From positions 1 through 64,000 of the forward strand of contig NZ_JACHOP010000013.1 in assembly GCF_014199935.1 (NCBI RefSeq): 64,000 nucleotides of DNA, written 5' to 3'. The position numbers and the translations under genes were made by a program. The number at the start of each line of letters is the position of its first letter. Positions within the stretch are counted from its first letter, which is position 1. Origin of the DNA: Methylorubrum rhodinum (GTDB taxonomy: Bacteria > Pseudomonadota > Alphaproteobacteria > Rhizobiales > Beijerinckiaceae). The notes beneath the pieces were generated by a model, which was given only the letters and a program-made list of their open reading frames with translations, was not told where the DNA came from and made no database searches. This document shows, in pieces, positions 17,351-25,176 of this stretch.

Positions 17351-20007
17351 GGTGCGGTAGGCTAGGCAAAGCCGGCGGTGGAACGCTATGGCGGCTCGCG
17401 CTCGTCGCGCTCGCTCTGCTCGGTTTGGCTTGGCCCACGCAGGCACGAGTCGTTGGCATCGTCTTCGATGATTCCCGCAGCATGGACGAGCGCGTCCACC
17501 TGCCGACCTTCGGCGTGCAACTGCTAATCTCGAGCCTTGACGGGCGCCCCGGCATCGATCGCCTGCTGACGTTGCGCCTGTCCGAGGGGCTTGAGCGGAT
17601 GCGCAACCGATCCAACGCGCCGCTGCCGGAGCAACCGATCCGCGATGCTGCGCTGCTTCAAGGGACGATCGACCGCTTCCGTACGGATTGGCCGGCGAAG
17701 CTGGCTCCGGGAACGCCCTACGCAGCCATCGACATAATGTTACGTAATATCGTCAACGCCCTGAAGCCCGGAGAGGCGGGCTTCATGGTTGTGGTGTCGG
17801 ACGGCGAGTTCGGCGATCAGCCCGACGAAACGGCATTGCGCCGGGCCTACGAGGCGTACAAGGCGCAACTCGACCGTAAGGAGGCGAGCCTCCAGGTCGA
17901 GTTTCTACTCATTGCCTTCCCCGACAGGCTCAGACTCGAACAGATCGTCGAGAATCAGAAGGTCCGAAAAACGCTGCTCGATGTCTTCAATGGCGGAGTG
18001 GCCAATGCCCAGGGCACGGCACCGAAGGGTCAGCACGATGTCGGTGACATCAATGATCTACTGAAATCTCTGAAGCGGGTCATCGCCGCCGTGTCCGGCA
18101 CTGCCGAGAACCTCGCCGAGACCTACGTCCAGACGGCTGGGGTCATGCGCACGATCGACACGCCGCTGGCGATCAGCCGTATCGTCACGCTCGCGACGTC
18201 TTCCGACAAGCAGAAATTACCGCACCTGAGCGCCACGTCCTTCACGGGGGCTGAGCGGTTCGTCTACGCCTCGCGCATGGACCGCGCCGACGTGGCGGCA
18301 CCGAACTTCAAGCAGTTCGGCGAGACGACACAACTGGTCTTTGCGCCGCGTCTTCTCTACGCTGGCAAGCACATCCTGACCTTTGATCGCCCTATAGGCG
18401 ACGACGTGATGATGGTGTTTCAGACCGCAGCGGCTGCAACGCTAGATATCCTCACCGAGGCTGGCGCTCCGGTCGCGACGGACTCGCAGGCGCGACGCAT
18501 CCTGGCACGTGGCGCGCGCTACAGGCTAGCCGCGACGCTGCTCGACGAGACACCGCAGGGCCCCCGGCCCATCTCGCTCGGGTCGCTGCGCGGTCGCACC
18601 ACGTTCGAGGCGATCCTCGACGGGAGCGGCGGCCCACGGCGGCTACCGATGGCGGTCGATCCGGGAACAGATCGGGCTGTTGTCGATTTCACGGCCGGAC
18701 CACCGGGCGAAGGCACGGCGCGCGGCGAGGTCACGCTCGAAGGCTTCATTACCTCGCCGAGCCAGCCGATGCGGCTCTCGATCGTCGATGGTGTGACGAA
18801 GTTCGAGACCAGACTACGCGGACTCGAAAGCTGCCCGGTCTGCGCGCCGGGCGCGATCGGGGCGACGTTCGACTCGACCGGACGTCAGACCGACATCGCG
18901 GAGGGGACCATAACACCGCACGGCGCTCTGTCCGGAACGACCAAGCTCGACCGAAGCGGCATGCCGGCATGGATCGAGGTCGTTGACGATGCCGGCAACA
19001 TTCTTTCCGACGGGGCGGCCATACCGATCACACCGAAGAAGGAGATCCGATTCAAGCTCCGCCATACCGGGACGCTGCCGGCCGATCTTCCCAACGCGAC
19101 GGCTCCGTTCGCGCTCGTTTTCAAAACCGAGGAACCCCTCTCGGGCGAGGGACTGGTCGAGGGAGCGGTGCAGATCGGCACCGCGCCCGCCACGCTGCAG
19201 TTGCGCGAGAAGCACGGGCCGGACGACGCCGACGGACGGCTCGTGGCCACGGCAACGGCCCTCAGCGATAGCTCGCTCGATCTCGTGTTTGCGCTCGAGG
19301 GCGCGATCACCCCATCGGCACCCTCGCAATTCTCAGTGACCTACGACGGCCAGATGTTTCGGGTCGATGTCGTCGAGTCGGCGAACGGCCGCGTCGTGCT
19401 ACGACCGCGAGCGGAGTGGTGGTGCGCGTGTTTCCTCTGGTTCGATGCGGGACTGCACCGCATCAGCGTGGCTTATCGCGGCCCCGGCGGACTCCAATCC
19501 GCTCACGCCGAAGCCGAGATCGTTGTTGCGCCGACGCACCGGGAAATCTTGACGGGCTGCGCTCTTTTCCTCGGTTTGTTGTTGATCGCCGCGTGGTTCA
19601 TCGGCGTCGTCGTTGTCACGAGCAAGACCGCCCGCTTTCCGAAGGGAGCCGTTGCTGAGATTCAGGAAGGACAGCAATTGCCACGCCACATCGATCTTCG
19701 AGCACGCAATCTGACCTTCCTCAAAGCCCTGTTTTGGCCCGTGAGACGTTTTTGGACTAGGAGTGTCGTGCCTCACGAATGTCGCCTCGTCGAGGGACTT
19801 TTAGTTGTAGCCAGACGCGGAGGTTACGTTTTGCGGCTCAACAAAGAGCTTTCGGCTGAGATCAGGGGCCACACCATTCAAGAAATTCTCTCAAAGAATT
19901 CGGATCTTTTTAGCATTCGAATGAACTGGAGAGAGGAAATTTCAATGTGCGGTCCCCCAGTTGTTCGGATTCGTATACTGCGATCGATTTCTGATATTGC
20001 GTACTGA
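17347..20007 (+). CDS. Membrane-anchored von Willebrand factor A domain protein
   Basis: This 886-residue protein has a signal peptide (ALVALALLGLAWPTQA) and then a vWA domain whose MIDAS motif is DDSRS (residues 41-45), with VVVSDGEFGD as the later metal-side loop. A long beta-rich middle follows. A C-terminal membrane anchor (GCALFLGLLLIAAWFIGVVV, near 735-757) places about 120 residues, probably cytoplasmic, after it. The layout implies a periplasmic vWA domain held by the inner membrane, unlike the soluble secreted vWA protein at 2384-4261. It is the last gene of the operon. The last 120 codons are visibly richer in A+T than the rest. It may bind the TAXI or secreted proteins of the left operon. 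Confidence 0.83.
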   Translation: MRCGRLGKAGGGTLWRLALVALALLGLAWPTQARVVGIVFDDSRSMDERVHLPTFGVQLLISSLDGRPGIDRLLTLRLSEGLERMRNRSNAPLPEQPIRDAALLQGTIDRFRTDWPAKLAPGTPYAAIDIMLRNIVNALKPGEAGFMVVVSDGEFGDQPDETALRRAYEAYKAQLDRKEASLQVEFLLIAFPDRLRLEQIVENQKVRKTLLDVFNGGVANAQGTAPKGQHDVGDINDLLKSLKRVIAAVSGTAENLAETYVQTAGVMRTIDTPLAISRIVTLATSSDKQKLPHLSATSFTGAERFVYASRMDRADVAAPNFKQFGETTQLVFAPRLLYAGKHILTFDRPIGDDVMMVFQTAAAATLDILTEAGAPVATDSQARRILARGARYRLAATLLDETPQGPRPISLGSLRGRTTFEAILDGSGGPRRLPMAVDPGTDRAVVDFTAGPPGEGTARGEVTLEGFITSPSQPMRLSIVDGVTKFETRLRGLESCPVCAPGAIGATFDSTGRQTDIAEGTITPHGALSGTTKLDRSGMPAWIEVVDDAGNILSDGAAIPITPKKEIRFKLRHTGTLPADLPNATAPFALVFKTEEPLSGEGLVEGAVQIGTAPATLQLREKHGPDDADGRLVATATALSDSSLDLVFALEGAITPSAPSQFSVTYDGQMFRVDVVESANGRVVLRPRAEWWCACFLWFDAGLHRISVAYRGPGGLQSAHAEAEIVVAPTHREILTGCALFLGLLLIAAWFIGVVVVTSKTARFPKGAVAEIQEGQQLPRHIDLRARNLTFLKALFWPVRRFWTRSVVPHECRLVEGLLVVARRGGYVLRLNKELSAEIRGHTIQEILSKNSDLFSIRMNWREEISMCGPPVVRIRILRSISDIAY

Positions 20008-20118
20008 GAGCGGTATTTTGATAAGACAATGTAACTTTAATGTTTATGAAATTAGTTCGATCTCACATAGATAGCAGCAAATAAACTGTCAAACAGCGTG
20101 GAATATTGACCCCGGATC

Positions 20119-21135
20119 GGCGTGCAACTTTGGCTCTGACTCACTTTCGGTGCAGGCGGGTTGATGGATCTCGGCTTTTGCCGTCGGAGATCCTGCCATG
20201 GCCCGTAGCCTTCATCTCGGTTCGGTCATCCCGCCCGGCCTTGTCGTCGATCACATCGAGGTGGGAGCAGGCCTGACCATCACTGCTCGGCCGAAAATCG
20301 CCTCGGCCCGGTGTCCGAGGTGCGAGGGCGTCTCGTCTCGAATGCACAGCCGTTATACCCGCACCCTGTCGGATCTGCCGGTCGCCGGCCGGCGCGTCGT
20401 CATCACGGTCAGCGTCCGCCGGTTTCGGTGCATCGAACCGAAGTGCCGGACAAAGGTCTTCGCCGAGCGGCTCGAACCGGACCTCGCCACTGCCTACGCT
20501 CGGCGCACGGGACGGCTCGAGACCCTGGTTCATCATCTCGGCCTCGCGCTCGGTGGCAGGCCGGCGGAGAGCTTCGCCCGCCGGCTCATGGTGCCGGCGA
20601 GCCGGGACACGATGTTGCGGACCGTGCGCCGCCGCGCCCAGAGGCCGACAGAGCCCCTCAACGTGATCGGCATCGACGATTGGGCGTTCCGCCGCGGGCA
20701 CCGCTACGGCACGCTGATCTGCGATCTGGAGCGGCGGCGCGTTGTAGCCCTCCTGCCGGATCGCGAGAGTGGCACCGTCGAGGCATGGCTCTCCGCCCAT
20801 CCCGAGATCGCCGTCCTCGCCCGTGACCGCGGCGGCGGCTACGGCGAGGCTGCGACGCGGGCGTTGCCCATGGCGACCCAGGTCGCTGACCGCTGGCACC
20901 TGATGGAGAATGCCAGCGCCACCTTCCTCGATGCCGTGCGCAAGTCGATGGCCGCCATCCGTGTCGCGGTGGGGGCCGCCACGATCGACCCCGACCGGCT
21001 GACCTGCGCCGAACGCCTACAGTACGAGGGCTACCGTCGGCGAATGGCGACTGCCGAGGCGATCCTGACGCTGTCGCGACAGGGGCTGCCGATCCGGCAG
21101 ATCGTCCGCACGACCGGACTACGATCCGCTGACGG
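20119..21135 (+). mobile_element. ISL3-type element, left-hand remnant
   Basis: The element begins ggcgtgcaactttggctctg at 20119, the inverted counterpart of the repeat ending at 2265. It contains the 5' two-thirds of a transposase gene and stops at 21135, where the TGTCA terminus of an IS21 element starts. What follows the IS21 is not ISL3, so the rest has been deleted rather than just interrupted. Confidence 0.8.
20198..21135 (+). pseudogene. ISL3-family transposase, N-terminal part
   Basis: The frame begins MARSLHLGSVIPPGLVVDHI. It carries the Cys-rich N-terminal domain of ISL3 transposases (CPRCEGVSSRMHSRYTR and later CIEPKCRTKVFAERL) and the DDE core start VIGIDDWAFRRGHRYGT followed by VLARDRGGGYGEAA and ADRWHLMEN. 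It runs to QIVRTTGL and is then cut by IS21, with a handful of foreign codons up to a stop at 21149-21151. The catalytic Glu region is lost. The start fits the region immediately inside the left terminal repeat. Confidence 0.88.
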
Positions 21136-21288
21136 TGTCAGCGGGCGTTGAATACTCCCTGATTGTGGGCATCGAAAATTCCCTGGTCGGTGCCCTGGCC
21201 CGCGGAGGCGGGACGCCCCCCGCACCCTCGGGCTTATCCATCCTCAGCCACCATGCCCGCCGACACGTATTGGTCGGGAGCGACGAGG

Positions 21289-22579
21289 ATGGTCCTGCTG
21301 GGAGAACTCCTCATGATCCTGGACCTGCACCGAGAGGGCTTGTCCGTCACCGCCATCGCTCGCCGGACCGGGCGCGACCCGAAGACGGTCCGCAAGTACA
21401 TCGAGCGCGGCCTGGAACCGCCGGCCTACGGCCCCCGCCAAGCCGGACGACCGAGCAAGCTCGCACCCTACCTCGACTATTTGCGCGAGCGCGTCGCGGC
21501 CTTCCCCGATCTCAGCGCGGTGCGCCTGACCCGCGAGTTGCGTGAGCGCGGCTACACGGGCGCCTACACCGCGGTGAAGCGGTTCGTGGCCGCGATCCGG
21601 CCGGCCGAGGCCAAGCCCTACGAGGTCTGCTTCGAGACGCCGGCCGGCCAGCAGGCCCAGGTCGACTTCGCCCGCTTCGTGGTCACCTTCACGGACGCAC
21701 CGGACACGGCCTGCATCGTCTGGCTGTTCTCGCTCGTGCTCGGGCATTCCCGGCACATCGAGGCGCGCTTCGTCCTGCACCAGGATCTGCGGACGCTGTT
21801 GCGCTGTCACATGCAGGCGTTCACCGCGATCGGCGGCGTGCCGATCGAGATCCTGTACGATCGCATGAAGACGGCGGTTACCGGCGAGGATGCGGGCGGC
21901 CACATCGTCTACAACCGATCATTGCTCGCGCTGGCCAAGCACTACGGCTTCCTGCCCCGCGCCTGCCGGCCCTACAGGGCCAAGACGAAGGGCCCCTTCG
22001 ACAGGCTCAGGGTGAGGGGTCGAACGGCCATTCTCCTACATCGGCCAGGACTTCTTCCTGGCGCGCTCGTTCCGCGACCTCGACGACCTGAACGCCCAGT
22101 TACGGACTTGGCTCGACACCGTTGCCAACGTCCGCCTGCACGGCACCACGCAACGGATCGTCGCGGAGGCCTTCGCCGCCGAGAAGCCCGAGTTGCAGCC
22201 GCTGCCGGCCGTACCCTTCGATGCCCTGCTCAAGCTGGAGCGGCGCGTCAGCCACGATGGCCTCGTCTCGATCGGCGGCAACTATTACAGCGTACCGGAC
22301 CGAACCCGGCGCGTGGTCGAGGTGCATCAACTGCCCGACACGATCCGCATCCTCGACAGCGGCCGCCTCGTGGCGTGCCATCCGATCTTGGAGGGGCGGC
22401 GCCAGTACCGCGTCGATCCCGATCATCGTCAGCGGGCGGCGGCGCGGGCCATGCGCCACGGCCATCCCGACAGCCTGACGATCGGCCGCCGTGGCGACCA
22501 CGTCGCCCGGCGCTCGCTGGCCGTCTACCAGGCGATCGGCGAGCGGCTCGCCGGCACCGGGATCGGAGGCCGCTCATGA
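21289..22579 (+). pseudogene. istA: IS21 transposase istA, frameshifted by a short palindromic insert
   Basis: The gene begins MVLLGELLMILDLHREGLSV with an HTH (AIARRTGRDPKTVRKYIE) and an rve-type integrase core including QQAQVDFARF, LYDRMKTAV and CRPYRAKTKG. At 21994-22018 about 25 bases of a GC-rich palindromic repeat replace the usual Lys codon, shifting the frame by one. Coding resumes as RPFSYIGQDFFLARSFRD and ends GERLAGTGIGGRS. IstA is the DDE transposase of IS21, so this copy is presumably inactive. The start at 21289 has a GGAG upstream; an ATG at 21253 in the same frame is an alternative. Confidence 0.85.
21994..22018. repeat. REP-like palindromic repeat inserted in istA
   Basis: The sequence ccccttcgacaggctcaggg then tgagg lies between aagggc and gtcgaacgg, where an uninterrupted istA would be expected to read aagggcaaggtcgaacgg. 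CTTCGACAGGCTCAGGGTGAGG-type repeats are widespread in alphaproteobacterial and some other high-GC genomes and form a short stem. The net gain of 22 bases gives the frameshift. Confidence 0.7.
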
Positions 22580-23445
22580 CCCGCGCCGCCGCAGCCTGTA
22601 CCGCCACCACTCTCGACAGCATCAAGCGCAGCCTGGTCGGCCTGCGCATGCCGCGCGCCCTGGAGGTGCTTGATGCCACGGTCCGGCGCATCGAGCAGGG
22701 CGAGATCGACGGCATCTCTGCCCTCGACGAGATCCTGACCGAGGAACTGACGCTGCGCGAGAACCGCCGCGTGAAGACCGTCCTGCTCGTGGCGCGCCTG
22801 ACCACGATCAAGACGCTCGCCGGCTTCGACTTCACCTTCCAACCCTCGCTTGACCGGGAGCGCATCCTGGCCCTCGCCGAGCTGACCTTCATCGACCGAT
22901 CCGAGGTCGTCCATCTGCTCGGCCCGCCCGGCACCGGCAAGAGCCATCTCGCGACCGCGCTCGCCGTCGAGGCGGTCAAGGCCGGACGCAGCGTGGTCTT
23001 CTCGACGCTGGCCGACCTGATCACCTCGCTGGCCAAGGCCGAACGCGACGGGTCCCTACGCGAGCGCATCCGCTATCTCTGCCGGGCCGCGCTCCTGATC
23101 GTGGACGAGATCGGCTACCGTCCCGTCGTCCTAGGCGGCGGCAACCTGTTCTTCCAGCTCGTCAACGCCCGGTACGAGAAGGGCGCGATGATCCTGACCT
23201 CCAACCGCGGCTTTGCCGAGTGGGGCGAGGTGTTCGGTGATCCGGTCGTGGCCACGGCGCTTCTCGACCGCCTTCTGCACCACGCCGTGGTCATCCAGAT
23301 CGAGGGGGCGAGCTACCGTCTGCGTCAGCACGCCGACCTCGTGCCGGAGCACGTCCGCTCGAAGGCCCTCATCACCCCGCCGCCCGCCCCGAAGCGCCGC
23401 GGCCGCCCACCTGGAAAGGCGATGCTCGATCACGCAGGCGGCTGA
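22576..23445 (+). CDS. istB: IS21 transposition helper ATPase IstB
   Basis: The 289-residue protein is a DnaC-like AAA+ ATPase: Walker A LLGPPGTGKSHLATAL, Walker B ALLIVDEIGYRPVV, and sensor ILTSNRGFAEWGEVFGDPV. IstB loads the IstA transposase at target DNA. Its ATG overlaps the istA stop (ATGA). The length is normal for the family and no defect is seen. The basic tail APKRRGRPPGKAML is typical of alphaproteobacterial copies. Confidence 0.93.
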   Translation: MTRAAAACTATTLDSIKRSLVGLRMPRALEVLDATVRRIEQGEIDGISALDEILTEELTLRENRRVKTVLLVARLTTIKTLAGFDFTFQPSLDRERILALAELTFIDRSEVVHLLGPPGTGKSHLATALAVEAVKAGRSVVFSTLADLITSLAKAERDGSLRERIRYLCRAALLIVDEIGYRPVVLGGGNLFFQLVNARYEKGAMILTSNRGFAEWGEVFGDPVVATALLDRLLHHAVVIQIEGASYRLRQHADLVPEHVRSKALITPPPAPKRRGRPPGKAMLDHAGG

Positions 23446-23522
23446 TCACCGCTCACCGCCGAGCCTGCCGGTCAGGGAATTTTGAAAGCCCATAATCGCG
23501 GAGACTTCCAGGCCCGTTGACA

Positions 23523-23877
23523 CGACCGAGAAGGAACTAAAAAACGTAATCAGGAGCAGCTTGCGCCGACAACCCCAATCAGAGAAGGCTCTCAGTGTCG
23601 GGGCGATGAACCGTGCGTGCGCCTCCAAGGAAAGCTTCACAATGCGCGAGACGCCCAGTCGCATGAGATACGACGCCTCCACTCCGGAGGCGTCGTCCTC
23701 GTGGCGACGTGATAATACGTCGAAGTCGAGATCCTGCTCATTGATCGCGACCCGCAGGACCAATCCATATTCGTCCGTCGCGATACGCGCTGCGAGAATG
23801 CGTTCCTCGCGATCGAGCGCTTCGTGAAACGCACGCAGATCACCTGCCATCGCCGACTCGGCCTGAGCGATCGTCAT
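23523..23877 (-). pseudogene. Unrecognised gene truncated by IS21
   Basis: A minus-strand frame starts MTIAQAESAMAGDLRAFHEA with a GGAG eight bases upstream and runs about 118 codons up to the IS21 terminus, then reads into the element. A stretch rich in hydrophobic residues (RKLLLITFFSSFSVVS) near the break may begin a membrane segment. No family was recognised. Because it is cut at the IS21 edge, its missing end was either deleted or displaced together with the ISL3 right half. Confidence 0.45.
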
Positions 23878-24052
23878 GGATCAATCTCCACTATATGCAT
23901 CTTGAAGACTGGATTGCCCCGACGAGGATGCCGTGGCGAGTAATCGGATCGACGCATCCACTTCAGATCGCGGCGATCATCGCCTTGTCCACCACCCAGG
24001 GTGCGCTCAGGCGATCAAAGCGCAGGCCGGCGATGAAGGTTTGCGTGCCCCA

Positions 24053-24655
24053 ATGCTGGCGCTGGGCAGCGGCAAGACCCGGACCGGCCGGCTCTAGATC
24101 TATGTGCGCGACGAGTTCCCCCACGGTGGCGCCCGTCCGCTGGCGGCCGTGTTCTTCGCCTTGCCCAACCGCCGGGGCGAGCGCCCGCTCGCCCATCTGG
24201 CGGGCTTCTCCGGCGTGCCGGTGGCCGACGGCTATGCCGGCTTCAACGGGCACTACGAGAAGGCCCAGCCGGGTGGCCCGCTGACGGAGGCAGCCTGCTG
24301 GGCGCATGTGCGGCGCAAGATCTTCGACGTGCATGCCGCGACCGGCTCGGCGCTGGCCGCGGAGGCGCTGGCACGGATCGGCGCGCTTCACGGGATCGAG
24401 CGTGAGTTGCACGGCAAGCCGCCCGACGCCCACATCCGTGAACGGCAGGCCCGCGCGAAGCCGCTGGCGACGGCGCTGAAGCTGTGGGCGGAAAGGAGCC
24501 TGACCCAACTGCCGGGTCGGTCCGAACTGATCAAGGCGTTGCGCTACATGCTGGCACGCTGGTCGGCGCTGACCCGCGCCTTCGACAACGGACGCATCAC
24601 CCTCGACGACACCCAGCCCGAGCAAGGGGACGAACAATCCATGTGTGCAGGCTAG
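24053..24655 (+). pseudogene. tnpC: IS66 transposase tnpC, internal fragment with a stop codon
   Basis: The fragment reads MLALGSGKTRTGRL, then an in-frame TAG at 24095 where Trp is usual, then IYVRDEFPHGGARPLA and GYAGFNGHYEKA, ending LTRAFDNGRITLDDTQ before unrelated residues. These are the core motifs of IS66 TnpC, including the D of DGYAGFN. The final ERA(I/L)R block with the catalytic Glu is absent. It is on the opposite strand from the IS66 genes at 953-1865 and cannot complete them directly, although both may derive from related copies. Confidence 0.82.
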
Positions 24656-24963
24656 GACCGAGGCCGGGCCCTAGACGACTGAAGTTCCGTTATCGGCATT
24701 GTCTGCGATGCGCTGGCACGACCGGGTCGGATCGACACCCCTGTCTGATGGTACTTCTCACTTAATCGCAATCATCGCTCCTTCGCAAAGGAACGATGTT
24801 TGAAGGCTGATCGTGGAGCCTCACGCGTTCGTGATCCGACACCCAAGTAGGTGATTCGGTCGGCATCGTCATTGTATGGGGGTTGTACGACGCGATGGAC
24901 GACAGCTAGCAAATGCCCGCCAAAGGCGCGCGCAGCTCTTTGATTTTGCTAGACAAATAGCAT
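24656..24963. other. Non-coding gap between IS66 relic and tRNA fragment
   Basis: About 308 bases with no convincing gene, RNA or repeat. It probably represents the decayed IS66 edge and the original chromosomal DNA downstream of tRNA-Gly. Confidence 0.4.
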
Positions 24964-25015
24964 TGGAGCGGGTGAAGGGAATCGAACCCTCGTATTCAGC
25001 TTGGAAGGCTGGTGC
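24964..25015 (-). other. 3' half of tRNA-Gly(UCC), island attachment site
   Basis: The reverse complement reads GCACCAGCCTTCCAAGCTG then AATACGAGGGTTCGATTCCC and TTCACCCGCTCCA. This is the anticodon stem-loop with UCC, the T-arm, the acceptor strand and an encoded CCA of tRNA-Gly(UCC). The expected 5' half (GCGGGTGTAGCTCA...) is absent; island DNA begins instead. This is the usual product of integration into a tRNA gene by a tyrosine recombinase, whose gene follows at 25177. The functional tRNA should lie at the other end of the island and is not in the window. Confidence 0.85.
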
Positions 25016-25038
25016 CTCGACTGGTTTTCGCCCCTGAA

Positions 25039-25151
25039 TACCAGCCCATTCCATTAACCAGCCCACTGAGAATACAGCGGAAATCCCCCTCACTGCGTAG
25101 CCAGCACCGTTGCGCACCGTTTACCCCTGAGGCTGGTATCGGGCTGGTATC
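25039..25151. repeat. GGCTGGTAT repeats beside the integrase, possible arm sites
   Basis: The motif ggctggtatc occurs at 25131-25140 and again, one base later in phase, at 25142-25151, with an inverted copy (ataccagccc) at 25039-25048. The anticodon arm of the adjacent tRNA fragment also contains ggctggt. Clusters of short direct and inverted repeats next to attachment sites are commonly integrase arm-binding sites; that role here is inference. Confidence 0.4.
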
Positions 25152-25176
25152 ACGCTGACGGGGGGACCGGCGAGGC

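Larger units (their letters stand above)
1936..21135. mobile_element. Putative decayed ISL3 composite transposon carrying the tubulin/vWA cargo
   Basis: Two partial ISL3 copies in the same orientation bracket an eight-gene block from 2266 to 20118. The left copy keeps its 3' end and right terminal repeat, and the right copy keeps its left terminal repeat and 5' end. Inner ends are sharp while outer halves are destroyed by IS66 and IS21. This is the layout expected if two direct ISL3 copies once flanked a mobilised cargo. The alternative, an ISL3 circle with cargo recombining into a resident copy, would give the same picture. No target duplication can be tested because both outer ends are gone. 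Confidence 0.55.
21136..23522 (+). mobile_element. IS21-family element with istA and istB
   Basis: The element runs from TGTCAGCGGGCGTTGAATAC at 21136 to an inverted end at 23522, whose reverse complement reads TGTCAACGGGCCTGGAAGTC. Both ends also share a tATGGGC or tGTGGGC block and an AAAATTCCCTG block further in. IS21 elements normally end in TGTCA or similar and duplicate 4-8 bases of target. No clear duplication was seen, which agrees with a deletion next to the element. istB is intact but istA is broken. Confidence 0.85.

Noticed and set aside
22024-22560. Continuation of the first istA frame into istB as one fused 760-residue protein
   Set aside because: The stretch after the palindromic repeat is Arg/Pro/Gly-rich out-of-frame translation; the real istA continues in another frame and istB starts at its own ATG.
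25011-25060. A possible 5' half of tRNA-Gly immediately after the 3' half
   Set aside because: The bases do not match GCGGGTGTAGCTCA and cannot pair with the acceptor strand, so the tRNA is only a fragment.
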